Source: an uncultured Eubacteriales bacterium (GTDB taxonomy: Bacteria > Bacillota > Clostridia > Oscillospirales > Acutalibacteraceae). Taken from it: a DNA stretch of 64,000 bases. The notes under the pieces are model-generated. The model did not search any database, was not told the origin of the DNA, and saw only the letters and a program-made list of their open reading frames with translations. The translations under genes and the position numbers were made by a program. The stretch covers positions 10,982 through 74,981 of the forward strand of contig CAKSSR010000007.1 in NCBI GenBank assembly GCA_934489735.1, written 5' to 3'. Shown in pieces: positions 1-8,711 of the stretch. The first letter of the stretch is position 1; each line of letters begins with the position of its first letter.

Positions 1-2
1 GG

Positions 3-47
3 TCTAGTTGTGAAGGAGCAGCAGAATTATTTGCAGATGGTGAATGA
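3..47 (+). CDS. C-terminal fragment of a GSIYEDFK-family small protein (cut by window edge)
   Basis: Only the last codons are inside the window; they end ...ELFADGE and a TGA. The same ending and the following roughly 80 bases recur after the gene at 912-1334, so this is the 3' end of a further upstream copy of that family. Function unknown. Confidence 0.6.
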   Translation, partial: SSCEGAAELFADGE

Positions 48-188
48 TTAAGGATGAATAGAATTTTTAATGCGTTACATATGCTGACGATAGCGCTATT
101 GTAAATGTTGATAATAGAGATGAGTAGTGAAATGATTGAAAGCTAAACAAAATTTGAAAATAAGTGAAATAATTTTATAAATAATAAG

Positions 189-233
189 AACCCGGATGGA
201 TTTGCTTAATAGCGATTTACCCGGGGCTTTTGA
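189..233 (+). terminator. GC-rich hairpin after family copy 1
   Basis: CCCGG at 191-195 pairs with CCGGG at 221-225 around an AT-rich loop, followed by CTTTT. Near-identical hairpins follow the next two gene copies (772-814 and 1476-1515), so the hairpin is part of the duplicated unit and probably ends each transcript. Confidence 0.6.
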
Positions 234-270
234 TAATTTAACATAGATATATAAATTTTACAAAAAACAC

Positions 271-300
271 TTGATAATATATGTATATATATGCTATAAT
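271..300 (+). promoter_or_regulatory. Sigma-A type promoter of the 337-684 gene
   Basis: TTGATA at 271-276 and TATAAT at 295-300 are separated by 18 bp. The arrangement is repeated almost base for base upstream of the next paralogue. Confidence 0.7.
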
Positions 301-336
301 AATAAATGTAATAAAATTTTAAAGGAGTGATTGAAT

Positions 337-684
337 ATGGGAAGTATTTATGAGGATTTTAAAGAGTATTGTGGAAAGGAAGGAATTAACTTTGATTCTT
401 ATGCTGAAAGAGAAAAAATAGAACAAGATGGAGAATTTAATGGAGATACTAAAATATTAAAAAATAAGTATTTAATTTTTTCAGAAGACAGTAAACCAGA
501 ATTTGAGAAATTTAAAGACTTTTGGAACCAAACAAGTACAAAATTTATAAAATATAACTTAATACGTGAAGGTGCGTCTGGGTTTCTTCGTAATTCTCTT
601 GCGGATTTTCAGTCTATATTTGATTGTATAAATAGAGATTTTAGCTCGAGATGTTGGTTAGCATATAACGAAGATGTTGGTTAA
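337..684 (+). CDS. Small acidic protein of tandem GSIYEDFK family
   Basis: A 115-residue protein beginning MGSIYEDFKEYCGKEGIN, with no signal peptide or membrane segment. I do not recognise a family. It aligns with the protein at 912-1334 over its N-terminal half (GSIYEDFK-[DE]YC-x-[RK]EGI[ND]F-[DN]SYA-[DE]RE) and is shorter at the C-terminus. I chose the ATG at 337 because AAAGGAG lies 9 bp upstream and the paralogue starts at the same place; a TTG six bases earlier is also open. It has its own promoter and hairpin. Function unknown. Confidence 0.7.
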   Translation: MGSIYEDFKEYCGKEGINFDSYAEREKIEQDGEFNGDTKILKNKYLIFSEDSKPEFEKFKDFWNQTSTKFIKYNLIREGASGFLRNSLADFQSIFDCINRDFSSRCWLAYNEDVG

Positions 685-771
685 ATGATTTACTGGATTA
701 AATTACCAGAGATGAGAGTAATCTTGTAATAATGTATTAATAATAAGTGAAATAATTTTATAAATAATAAG

Positions 772-814
772 AACCCCGGATGGATTTGCTTAGTAGCGAT
801 TCACCCGGGGTTTT
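772..814 (+). terminator. Hairpin terminator after family copy 2
   Basis: AACCCCGG at 772-779 pairs with CCGGGGTT at 805-812, followed by TT. Second member of the repeated hairpin series. Confidence 0.65.
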
Positions 815-845
815 AACATAGATATATAAATTCCATAAAAAATAC

Positions 846-875
846 TTGACAATATATATATATATATGCTATAAT
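846..875 (+). promoter_or_regulatory. Sigma-A type promoter of the 912-1334 gene
   Basis: TTGACA at 846-851 and TATAAT at 870-875 with an 18-bp spacer of alternating TA. It is a duplicate of the promoter at 271-300. Confidence 0.7.
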
Positions 876-911
876 AATAAATGTAATAAAATTTTAAAGG
901 AGTGATTAAAT

Positions 912-1334
912 ATGGGAAGTATTTATGAAGATTTTAAAGATTATTGTGAAAGGGAAGGAATTGACTTTAACTCTTATGCTGATCGAGAGGGAATTGATAA
1001 CGATGTTATATTGGATCAAAATATAGGTATAGAAGTTACTTTCTTTGGAAGGCAGTATTTAGCATTTTCAGAGGAAAGCAAAGATATTTTTGAAAAATTT
1101 AAAGGATTTTTAAGCGGATATGATAGAGAATTTAGATTTATAAACAATGATCTCGAAAGTCAAGGATTGGTAGAAGGTAAAGCCAGGAGTTTCCTTGATT
1201 TTGAGAATAGGGGACCAGGAATGTTTTACGATAGCGTAAAATGGTATATTGCATATGTTGACGATAGCGCTGCTAAAGAGGAAAAATTACCTGATTATGA
1301 AGGAGTATCAGAGCTATTTGCAGATGGTGAATGA
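912..1334 (+). CDS. Small acidic protein of tandem GSIYEDFK family
   Basis: A 140-residue paralogue of the 337-684 product, with AAAGGAG 9 bp before the ATG. The N-terminal 35 residues are nearly identical to the neighbour; the middle diverges, and the C-terminus (ELFADGE) matches the fragment at the left window edge. No signal, membrane segment or known domain is visible. Gene, promoter and hairpin are duplicated together, so the array arose by tandem duplication of a complete transcription unit. Function unknown; a host-directed or conflict role is only a guess. Confidence 0.7.
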   Translation: MGSIYEDFKDYCEREGIDFNSYADREGIDNDVILDQNIGIEVTFFGRQYLAFSEESKDIFEKFKGFLSGYDREFRFINNDLESQGLVEGKARSFLDFENRGPGMFYDSVKWYIAYVDDSAAKEEKLPDYEGVSELFADGE

Positions 1335-1475
1335 TTAAGGATGAATAGAATTGTTAATGCGTTACATATGCTGACGATAGCGCTATTGTAAATGTTGATA
1401 ATAGAAATGATTAGTGAAATGCATTGAAAAATAGACAAAATTTGAAATAAGTGAAATAATTTTATAAATAATAAG

Positions 1476-1515
1476 AACCCGGATGGATTTGCTTAATAGC
1501 GATTCACCCGGGTTT
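1476..1515 (+). terminator. Hairpin terminator after family copy 3
   Basis: AACCCGG at 1476-1482 pairs with CCGGGTT at 1508-1514. It lies next to the convergent pfkA stop and may serve both strands. Confidence 0.6.
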
Positions 1516-1523
1516 AATAATTT

Positions 1524-2570
1524 TTATGATCCGAAAGAAATTCCCATTTGACGGGCAGCTTCTATCACTTGAGAGTCTGTAGGGACGTACTTTAGCTTTT
1601 CTGCTATATAGGACAATGGGACGGCAATAATTTTATCTCCTTTTACTGATGCCATATTACCATAATTCTTATTAATAATCATGTCGGCTGTAAAGGCGCC
1701 TAACCTACTTGTTAATATTCTGTCATACGGAGATATGTCTCCGCCTCTTTGAGTATGACCTGGAACAACAACTCTCGTTTCAATCTTGAGTTCTTCTTCT
1801 ATTTTGGGAGCAAGCCTAAATGATGCTGTTTTATTCTTAGGCTTTTTAGAAAGAGAATTCTCCAGTGAAACAGCTCCTTCAGCGACTGCCATTATAGCAT
1901 AATTTTTTTCTTCCAATGTCTTACGTAGTGAGTTCACAATTACAGGGAATTGGTATGGAAGTTCTGGAATAAGTATCATATCTGCTCCCCCAGCTATTCC
2001 AGAATACAAAGTTAACCATCCAACTTTATGTCCCATTACTTCAACTAACATTACCCTGCCGTGAGATTTCGCAGTTGTTCTAACGCAGTCTATAGCATTT
2101 GTTGCCACATCGACTGCACTATTAAAGCCAAATGTTACATCTGTACCAAATATGTCATTGTCAATAGTTTTTGGCATGGATACAACATTTAAACCTTCCT
2201 TTGATAAAAGGTTAGCAGTCTTATTAGAACCGTTACCACCTAGTACTACAAGGCAATCTAAATCCATATTTTTATAAGTAGATTTCATTAATTTTACTTT
2301 ATCATTGTCAGTCCCTTTGGTCGCTAATATTTCTTTATATGGTTGTCTTGAGCTCCCAATAATTGTTCCTCCCTCAGTTAAAAGCGGGCTTAAGTCACTT
2401 TTTTCTATTATTTTGTAAGTCCCTTCCATTAAACCTTTATATCCGTTCAAAAATCCGAATATTTTTACATCCTTTTTATAATATTTGAAGAGAGATAGAC
2501 AAACAGATCTAATAGAACTGTTAAGTCCTTGACAATCTCCGCCACTAGTAAGAATACCTATTTTTTTCAT
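1524..2570 (-). CDS. pfkA: 6-phosphofructokinase
   Basis: Converts fructose 6-phosphate to fructose 1,6-bisphosphate in glycolysis. The 348-residue protein has GGDCQGLN near the N-terminus, GGNGSNKTA where E. coli PfkA has GGDGS, then PKTIDND and PGHTQRGGD. Gly at the E. coli 104 position points to ATP, whereas Lys in PKTIDND is the residue seen in PPi-dependent and mixed (group III) enzymes, so the phosphoryl donor is uncertain. The start is the ATG at 2570, just downstream of AAAGGAGG; the open frame extends 16 codons further without support. It stands alone, convergent with the small-protein array. Confidence 0.93.
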   Translation of the reverse strand: MKKIGILTSGGDCQGLNSSIRSVCLSLFKYYKKDVKIFGFLNGYKGLMEGTYKIIEKSDLSPLLTEGGTIIGSSRQPYKEILATKGTDNDKVKLMKSTYKNMDLDCLVVLGGNGSNKTANLLSKEGLNVVSMPKTIDNDIFGTDVTFGFNSAVDVATNAIDCVRTTAKSHGRVMLVEVMGHKVGWLTLYSGIAGGADMILIPELPYQFPVIVNSLRKTLEEKNYAIMAVAEGAVSLENSLSKKPKNKTASFRLAPKIEEELKIETRVVVPGHTQRGGDISPYDRILTSRLGAFTADMIINKNYGNMASVKGDKIIAVPLSYIAEKLKYVPTDSQVIEAARQMGISFGS

Positions 2571-2738
2571 AATAAAAACCTCCTTTAATTTAAGCGTGCA
2601 CATGTTATAATAATACATATATACTATGCAACAAATAAATTATATCACAGTCGACAAAAAAAATCAAGCAATATATGAAAAAATGATAAATTATTTAATC
2701 GAGAATTACATAAAATGTTTAATAAGGATAAGAAAGCG

Positions 2739-2767
2739 TTGATTTTTATACATAATTAGTTTATAAT
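2739..2767 (+). promoter_or_regulatory. Promoter of the 2808 gene
   Basis: TTGATT at 2739-2744 and TATAAT at 2762-2767 with a 17-bp spacer, 40 bp before the ATG. Confidence 0.6.
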
Positions 2768-2807
2768 AAAAAGCAATTATTATTCGTGATATAGGAGGGA
2801 CTTTAGT

Positions 2808-5800
2808 ATGGGATTTCGTAGTAGTTTAAAGAAGTTGATGGGGAGAAAGGAAAGGAGAGAAGAGAGCAGTGAGCCAGTTAAAGAGGCTTTTGGTGATAAA
2901 GAAGTAGAGCCAAATAAAGCAGGTCAAAGGACATTTCCTTCATATAGATATATGCAGGAGCTTAAACTTGAACTTAAAAAAAGGGGATCTGCCACTTCAA
3001 GCTCAGCTGAGGCAGTTAAGCCAATGGGAGGAGTTTCAGAAGATGGTGGTGCGAGTCAAAAACCGAGTCAAGAACCGGATCAGGAAGCAAATCAAGAGGA
3101 AGAGACAAAAGAAGGGGAGGATGCAGCTGCCGCAGTATTAGAAGCAGATACTGAAGGAGAAAAAGAAGATGAAGAAGATGAGAGCAAGAAAAGTACTGAA
3201 GAAAGTGACGATATGAGCTCTGATGAAGGGAGTTCATCAGATGGAAGTGATTCAGATGAAGAAGTTAAAGAAGATAAAAAAGCTAAAAAGAAAGAAGAAA
3301 AAACTAAGGTAGCTACAAAAGGAGAAATAGAAGAATCAGTTGGGAAGGAACCCGAAGAGAAACCCGAAGAGAAACCTGAAGAAGAGGAAGACAAAGAAAA
3401 GGACCAACCCGAAGAGAAACCCAAAGAAGACAAAAAGAAGTCAAGAAGATTTTTTCCATTTTCATTTATTAGACGAAAGAAAAAGGAACCTAAAAAGGAA
3501 AGTGAGTTTACTATTAAAAAGGAGTCAAGCATGTCAAAGTTTTTTGGAGGCGTTAAAAAGGTTGCAGGTTTTATGGGGGATGTTGCCGGAGCAGCGCTTA
3601 AGTATAATCCGTTTACAATAGGAGGCATTCAAGCTAAAGGTGTCATAGATGCTCTAACTGGTAAGAAAAAAACTGACTTATATAAAATGGGTGAGTTAAA
3701 AGATTATTATGACAATATGATATTTTTCAAGACATCAGTATCAAAAGAACTGTGGAACAATACAGCCATAGAAGTAGAAAAAAGGGCGAGGGAAAAAATA
3801 GCGAGTGAGTATGGCGTGTCAGAGGTTGTTATGATACCTGGTGGAGTGTTAGAGGATAAGACACCGTTAAGAGAGAGAATTCAAATAATTTATAATCGTG
3901 AAGTTTTAAATTGCTTACCAATAGCAGATGAAAGTACGGAAAAGGCTTTAGAAAGAGAGGAAGCAAATAAAAAACAACAAACCACCTCTGGGCAAGAAGA
4001 GGCAGCTAGTGAAAGTGATCAAGATAGTGCAGAGGAAGAGGCTACTAAAAAAGAAGATGATGATCCTACAAGTAAGAGCTTTAGTTTACCAGATTTAGTT
4101 ACAAAGCTTACAGGAAAAGCATATAATGAAGCTGCTGCTATCTGGAGGAAAAATAGAACTGGAGGAGGTAGCAGTAATGAGACTATATTTGATAAGTTTG
4201 GTGGAACTATGAACTATGTGGCAAACATGGATTATAGGGCATTGATATTAAAGGAATGGTCATTGCATGGAGCGCTTGCGAAACGTCTTGATTCTTTTTA
4301 CGGAGTTGAAGAAAAGAGTTTAAAGGATACTTCTTTTAAAGGTCAATTATGTCAAGATGTAGATACCGAAGGATACCTTTACTATCAAAATGCGAAGCCC
4401 AGTTTGATAAGGAAAATAAAAAAAGAGATGATGTTAGATAAAGGATCGGCAAATAAGATAAATGAAGCAAAATCAGTTGACGACAACAATAAAAGCGGCG
4501 AATATTCTGATGCAGAGACGCAAAAAATGGTTGGCGAAATATTAGTTAAAAGGCAACTTGCTTGTGAGTTAGGTGTACAGAAAGACTTTGGTTTTAGTTA
4601 TGCTTCGTTAAGTGATGAAGAAAAGGGGAAAATAAATAGAGCTTATGAAGGACTTAAAAGCCTTGATCCAAGTGTGTATCATACTACAAGATCTAATATA
4701 AAAAGTGAAGTAAAACAAGTGATAGATCAAGGACGAGAGAACTTAAATATAAAGCCATTAATAGAAGATTATTTTGCGATAGTTGAAGATGATAAGGAAA
4801 TATCTAAAAACTTAAGTAGATTAAAACTTTTGGCTGAGGATATAAAAGGAGCATTGGACATGGGAAGGCCAGAAAGAATTGACGGTTTGATGAAAGAAGA
4901 AGGGATTGATGGTACAAATGAAATTGTAGCAGGGCAGTTTAAGTTGGCATTCGGCAACGTGTTGCTTATATTTAGTATGGCTGAAGCTTTTGCAAAGAAA
5001 CTTTCAAATAGTAAGGGCTTTGGAACATATGGTAAGGAAGTAATGGAAAAACTTAATCCTAACAAGAGTAACGGCAAAGCTGAAAAAAATGAAGTTAAAG
5101 TCGGTGATGATGTGTTAAGTGGAAGAATTATTTTACCTACTAAAGACGGTAAGGTAAGCAGAGAAAAATATTTAGAGCTTTTTAAAGACAATAGTTCAAG
5201 CTCAAGTTCAAGATATGGTAGCAGTAATGATAAAGAAAGAGGAGCTAATCCGAGAATTTTAGAAAGAGTAGTTAATGATTTTGTTGAAAAAGGTTTGAAA
5301 AGTTATCTTGTTAAAGGCGATGATATTAATAATTGGTTAGGAAAACATTCGAATGACTTGGAAATGGGAACCGTAATAACGGCTCTAGAAGAGCGAAAAT
5401 TAATATCCTTTGAAGAATCAAATTACGAGGGTATCTTAATGCAAGAAGAGGGAAAGAAAAAGTTTGAGGAGCTTAAAGCAAAAATATTAGAATATGGAAA
5501 AAGTCATACAGCAAAATCTAGTGGTATTAAAGGCGGATATAATGAGGAAGATGTAACAAATCATAAAACAGTGGTGGAAAAAGGAATATTGCAAGAGTCC
5601 CTTGGTAGCAAAGATCAAACTACCTATTTGCATTTGCTAAAAAATGATTTTAAAATAGATACAACAGAATTACCTACAACCATGAAGTATTTGGGCAGTG
5701 ATCAAAAAGTAGAAATAGTACTTCAAAAAGAAGAAAGCCCTAAGAGAGGAATATCAGATACTCCTGAGTATAATGAAGAGGATAGCCAACTGACAACGGA

Positions 5801-6287
5801 TGACTCTGCACAAAATCAAGATGGTGCACAAGGAGATAATGGAGATGGCACAGAGAATGATAAAGTAGATGAAGGCAAAGCGTCAGAAATGAAAGACGGC
5901 GTTGAGAAGGAAGGAAACGAATTTTTTGGTAGTTTGGGTAGAGGATCTGCTAATAATTATATTAAGGCAACATTTAACTATTTTGACAAAGTAATAGGAA
6001 AAACCTTAAAAATAAATGAGGTAACGATAAAAAATATTTTAGCTTATAAAATTATATCGAGTACCGATATAATAAATGATGATGGTCAGATTGATCACAA
6101 CACTGGAGAATTTAAACATTCATATCTTGAAACAATTTTAGGTAGCAGAGACAATGTAATAAATTTTGTCGATGAGCACAAAGGCGATAACAATGAAAAT
6201 TTGATTAATGGATTAGAAGGCGGTTATAGTAACTTAAACCTTCTTGATTTATTAAATTATGTTAAAGGCTTAGTAACCGGCAAATAG
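2808..6287 (+). CDS. Large acidic low-complexity protein, unknown function
   Basis: An 1159-residue protein preceded by AGGAGGG. Residues about 60-215 are a disordered, highly charged tract of E, K, S and P with repeated EEKPEEKPEE-like units, followed by a basic patch (SRRFFPFSFIRRKKK). Residues 240-1150 look globular to helical, broken by further acidic linkers near 395-425 and 980-1030. No signal peptide, transmembrane helix or catalytic motif is recognisable. In this genomic context (ATP/ADP translocase, deubiquitinase) an effector or structural role is possible, but nothing in the sequence proves it. Confidence 0.75.
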   Translation: MGFRSSLKKLMGRKERREESSEPVKEAFGDKEVEPNKAGQRTFPSYRYMQELKLELKKRGSATSSSAEAVKPMGGVSEDGGASQKPSQEPDQEANQEEETKEGEDAAAAVLEADTEGEKEDEEDESKKSTEESDDMSSDEGSSSDGSDSDEEVKEDKKAKKKEEKTKVATKGEIEESVGKEPEEKPEEKPEEEEDKEKDQPEEKPKEDKKKSRRFFPFSFIRRKKKEPKKESEFTIKKESSMSKFFGGVKKVAGFMGDVAGAALKYNPFTIGGIQAKGVIDALTGKKKTDLYKMGELKDYYDNMIFFKTSVSKELWNNTAIEVEKRAREKIASEYGVSEVVMIPGGVLEDKTPLRERIQIIYNREVLNCLPIADESTEKALEREEANKKQQTTSGQEEAASESDQDSAEEEATKKEDDDPTSKSFSLPDLVTKLTGKAYNEAAAIWRKNRTGGGSSNETIFDKFGGTMNYVANMDYRALILKEWSLHGALAKRLDSFYGVEEKSLKDTSFKGQLCQDVDTEGYLYYQNAKPSLIRKIKKEMMLDKGSANKINEAKSVDDNNKSGEYSDAETQKMVGEILVKRQLACELGVQKDFGFSYASLSDEEKGKINRAYEGLKSLDPSVYHTTRSNIKSEVKQVIDQGRENLNIKPLIEDYFAIVEDDKEISKNLSRLKLLAEDIKGALDMGRPERIDGLMKEEGIDGTNEIVAGQFKLAFGNVLLIFSMAEAFAKKLSNSKGFGTYGKEVMEKLNPNKSNGKAEKNEVKVGDDVLSGRIILPTKDGKVSREKYLELFKDNSSSSSSRYGSSNDKERGANPRILERVVNDFVEKGLKSYLVKGDDINNWLGKHSNDLEMGTVITALEERKLISFEESNYEGILMQEEGKKKFEELKAKILEYGKSHTAKSSGIKGGYNEEDVTNHKTVVEKGILQESLGSKDQTTYLHLLKNDFKIDTTELPTTMKYLGSDQKVEIVLQKEESPKRGISDTPEYNEEDSQLTTDDSAQNQDGAQGDNGDGTENDKVDEGKASEMKDGVEKEGNEFFGSLGRGSANNYIKATFNYFDKVIGKTLKINEVTIKNILAYKIISSTDIINDDGQIDHNTGEFKHSYLETILGSRDNVINFVDEHKGDNNENLINGLEGGYSNLNLLDLLNYVKGLVTGK

Positions 6288-6306
6288 CTACCAATAAAAG
6301 AAAAGC

Positions 6307-6350
6307 ATCGGGCAGTGGCCAGGGATTTGGTGAAACTGTCCGATACTTTA
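6307..6350 (+). terminator. Terminator of the 1159-residue gene
   Basis: ATCGGGCAGT at 6307-6316 pairs with ACTGTCCGAT at 6335-6344, one G-U pair, followed by a T-rich stretch. Confidence 0.65.
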
Positions 6351-6383
6351 ATATAATTTTTTAAAAATAAGTGAGAATAATTA

Positions 6384-7343
6384 TCATTTATTGCCTTGAG
6401 TCTTAGATTCTGCTTCTATTAGTTTATTTAAGTTATCGAAATTGTAATACGAATGATAAGTTAAAGTTATGTCTTCAGAAGAAAAAGTCTTCTCGTCCTT
6501 AAGGTCTGATAAATCGTAGTTAAGTATTTCTTTTGGGAGGACACGACTTGATATAAGGAATCTCTTACCCCTCATATTATCGTAAATTGTCTTGACTAAA
6601 TATGAGTCTTTGTTGAACTTTGATATTTTTGTTTTAATTTTATATCTGTTTTGTTTGTTTTCAGTTGCTCCTGCTTTAGATATAACCTTCAAAGAGGCTT
6701 GATTTTTTGACATACAGAAGAAATTTACTCTAACGAGGTAAGTATCCTTTATCATTTCCTTAATTATTTTATCAACGGCTTCCTGGCAGTATCCATTTTT
6801 TTGATATTTATCTGAAATTGCATAGCCAATTGTTATAGAAGGAACGAAAAATGCAAGGTCCTCAGATACAACTATATTCCCGATCACAGTTTTTTCATTA
6901 TTTTCGCCTTTAAGGAGTATTGCATATCTTTGGGAATATGGACTATTATACAAGCATTCTCCTTTCTCATCTCTTCCCAAAATGTATCTAAGTGGTTGTT
7001 CTTTCTTAGTAAATTTATAATTTATATCTGTCAAATATTGAGTCATTTCAGGTTTTAGTAAATAATCTGCCATTACCAGTGAGTCTTCGGCAGTCATTTT
7101 CCTAATAATCAATCTATCTGTTTCAATATTGTCTTTTGAACTAAAGAAATCTTTAATTTCCATTTTAGGCTGTTCAGTTTCTTCTTGAGGTTTGTCAGCT
7201 TTATCTTTAGCTTCTTCTTGCTTAACATCAACGGCTGGAAGCTCTTTATTATCAGGTTCCAATGCCAATAAAGGGGTTACAGAGGAAAGTGCCATAGCGA
7301 TAGTTGATGCACTGATTAAAGATTTTAAAAATATATTTTTCAT
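6384..7343 (-). CDS. Exported GNAT-family acetyltransferase
   Basis: A 319-residue protein with a clear Sec signal peptide (residues about 1-28, MKNIFLKSLISASTIAMAL...TPLLALEP), an acidic linker of about 35 residues, and a RimJ/RimL-type GNAT domain (about 72-250). The domain shows ETDRLIIRKMTAEDS at its start and an acetyl-CoA loop QKNGYCQEAV, close to the Q/R-x-x-G-x-G/A consensus. GNATs use cytosolic acetyl-CoA, so export of one is unusual and suggests it acts in another cell's cytoplasm. A C-terminal 70-residue extension is unassigned. Its promoter carries TGTTAA repeats (7446-7462). Substrate unknown. Confidence 0.8.
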   Translation of the reverse strand: MKNIFLKSLISASTIAMALSSVTPLLALEPDNKELPAVDVKQEEAKDKADKPQEETEQPKMEIKDFFSSKDNIETDRLIIRKMTAEDSLVMADYLLKPEMTQYLTDINYKFTKKEQPLRYILGRDEKGECLYNSPYSQRYAILLKGENNEKTVIGNIVVSEDLAFFVPSITIGYAISDKYQKNGYCQEAVDKIIKEMIKDTYLVRVNFFCMSKNQASLKVISKAGATENKQNRYKIKTKISKFNKDSYLVKTIYDNMRGKRFLISSRVLPKEILNYDLSDLKDEKTFSSEDITLTYHSYYNFDNLNKLIEAESKTQGNK

Positions 7344-7412
7344 GATTAATTACGCTCTATCCGATATATCGATTGTTAGACACATCTATGATAGTCCTTT
7401 CTTTTTTATTAT

Positions 7413-7462
7413 ATTATAACATATTTCAATTCAGAAAAGTGGACCTTAACAAAATCTTAATA
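7413..7462 (-). promoter_or_regulatory. PHO-box-like repeats and promoter of exported GNAT gene
   Basis: Read on the minus strand: TATTAA (7462-7457), 5 bp, TGTTAA (7451-7446), then 27 bp to TATAAT (7418-7413). The 11-bp hexamer period and the 27-bp distance are identical to those before the Clp-like gene at 56427. B. subtilis PhoP binds TTAACA-like hexamers with this spacing; the regulator here is inferred only. Confidence 0.55.
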
Positions 7463-7466
7463 ATTT

Positions 7467-8231
7467 TTATTTTTTCACAGCTTCTGTAAGTCTATATGCT
7501 CCATATATTTGATCTATTTCAGATGTTGGCTTGCCATTTTCATCTTCTATCAATAAAGTATTCATTGCTATCAAACCTGGCTTGGCATTTCTTTTGCCTT
7601 GGATCAGGAATAGGCTTGGCTTTTTATTAATTCTTTGTTGGACAAACCTGATTAATTTCGGTTCTATCTTTGCTTGTCTCATAGAGGTCAAAACGTCACA
7701 AAGTCTTTCCGGTCGTTGACACATACAAAATGTTCCACCTGTATTTAAAAGTTTCGAGGCCATTGTGATAATATCATCAATAGTACATAAGTACTCATGT
7801 CTTGCTATCTTTAGCTCGTCGTTCTCATTTGTAATTCCATTTCCACTTTTTTTATATGGGGGATTGCAAACTATTAAATTATATTTACCTAAAGTTAATA
7901 TTTTGTCCAAGTTTCTTATGTCTTCATTAACGATTGTTATTTTGTCTTGAAATTTATTGATTTCTATTGATCTTTTCATCATGTCACATGCAGAACTTTG
8001 AATTTCTACGGCTGTGGTATGCTTCGGCGGAGAAGAGTCTCGATTCCATAGAATAGGTATTGTCCCGCAACCAGATCCAAATTCTATTGCAAGTTGGTTC
8101 CTTTTCGGTGCAGAAAAGTTTGCTAAAAGTAAAGTATCGGTAGTAAAATGGTGAATTTTGGATGTTATTATGCCCACATTGTTGCCTAAATCTTCCCAAA
8201 TTTCACCATCTTTTAAATATTTATAATTCAT
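7467..8231 (-). CDS. TrmN6-like tRNA1(Val) adenine-N6 methyltransferase
   Basis: A 254-residue Rossmann-fold, SAM-dependent methyltransferase. Motif I is AIEFGSGCGTIPIL, and the amino-methylase motif NPPY (in CNPPYKKSGNG) is intact, as in enzymes that methylate exocyclic adenine N6. Length and the N-terminal element IITSKIHHFTTDTLLLANF match the YfiC/TrmN6/YabB group, which modifies A37 of tRNA(Val) in E. coli. AAAGGA lies before the ATG. The stop codon almost touches the repeats that regulate the next gene on the same strand. Confidence 0.85.
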   Translation of the reverse strand: MNYKYLKDGEIWEDLGNNVGIITSKIHHFTTDTLLLANFSAPKRNQLAIEFGSGCGTIPILWNRDSSPPKHTTAVEIQSSACDMMKRSIEINKFQDKITIVNEDIRNLDKILTLGKYNLIVCNPPYKKSGNGITNENDELKIARHEYLCTIDDIITMASKLLNTGGTFCMCQRPERLCDVLTSMRQAKIEPKLIRFVQQRINKKPSLFLIQGKRNAKPGLIAMNTLLIEDENGKPTSEIDQIYGAYRLTEAVKK

Positions 8232-8298
8232 TTTGATAATCCTTTCATAATTTTATGATTAAATTATATATTATTATCATGAAATAGTCAATGAATGC

Positions 8299-8660
8299 CT
8301 TTGAATTGGAAATATAATAGCTAGTCTTTTCAGTTGCTTTCTCTATTTCCTTTTCACAAATCTCTTTTTTGGCATTGCTTCTCCTTTTCTAAAACGACTC
8401 TGTTAGATATGCTGTCATTGTTTGAAGTGTTGAGGATCTTTGTTTTGGCTTTGATGGTATCTTCTATATCCCAAGTTCCTCTTAAAAAAAGCTTCTTTAT
8501 TATTGGCAAACGTCATCATATTACTTAATTTATGCTTTACATGTCCCTGATATCTTTTATCTTCCTTTATTGCAAATCTCCATTGCGCTTCTTTTTCTCT
8601 TTGATTTGTTTTCTTTTTATTATTCCTTTTTTATTTTTTTATGAAATGAACGTGTTGATT
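8299..8660 (-). pseudogene. ISAs1-type transposase remnant, copy A
   Basis: No intact gene lies between 8232 and 8711. Read on the minus strand, broken frames give a stretch containing HKLSNMMTFA followed by WDIEDTIKAK, resembling the N-terminal HKLxDIL...DWEEIExF region of ISAs1/H-repeat transposases. The segment is repeated with divergence at 14910-15375, 35333-35545 and (3' half) 51066-51355. It is full of stops and frameshifts, so dead. Confidence 0.55.
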
Positions 8661-8711
8661 TGCATTAAGATAAAAGAAATCCTCTACCTTTTTTTAGATA
8701 GAGGAAAGATA

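Noticed and set aside
3092..3628. 178-residue Ser/Phe-rich reverse frame
   Set aside because: Shadow of the E/K-rich tract of the 1159-residue gene; composition is the complement of GAA/AAG codons.
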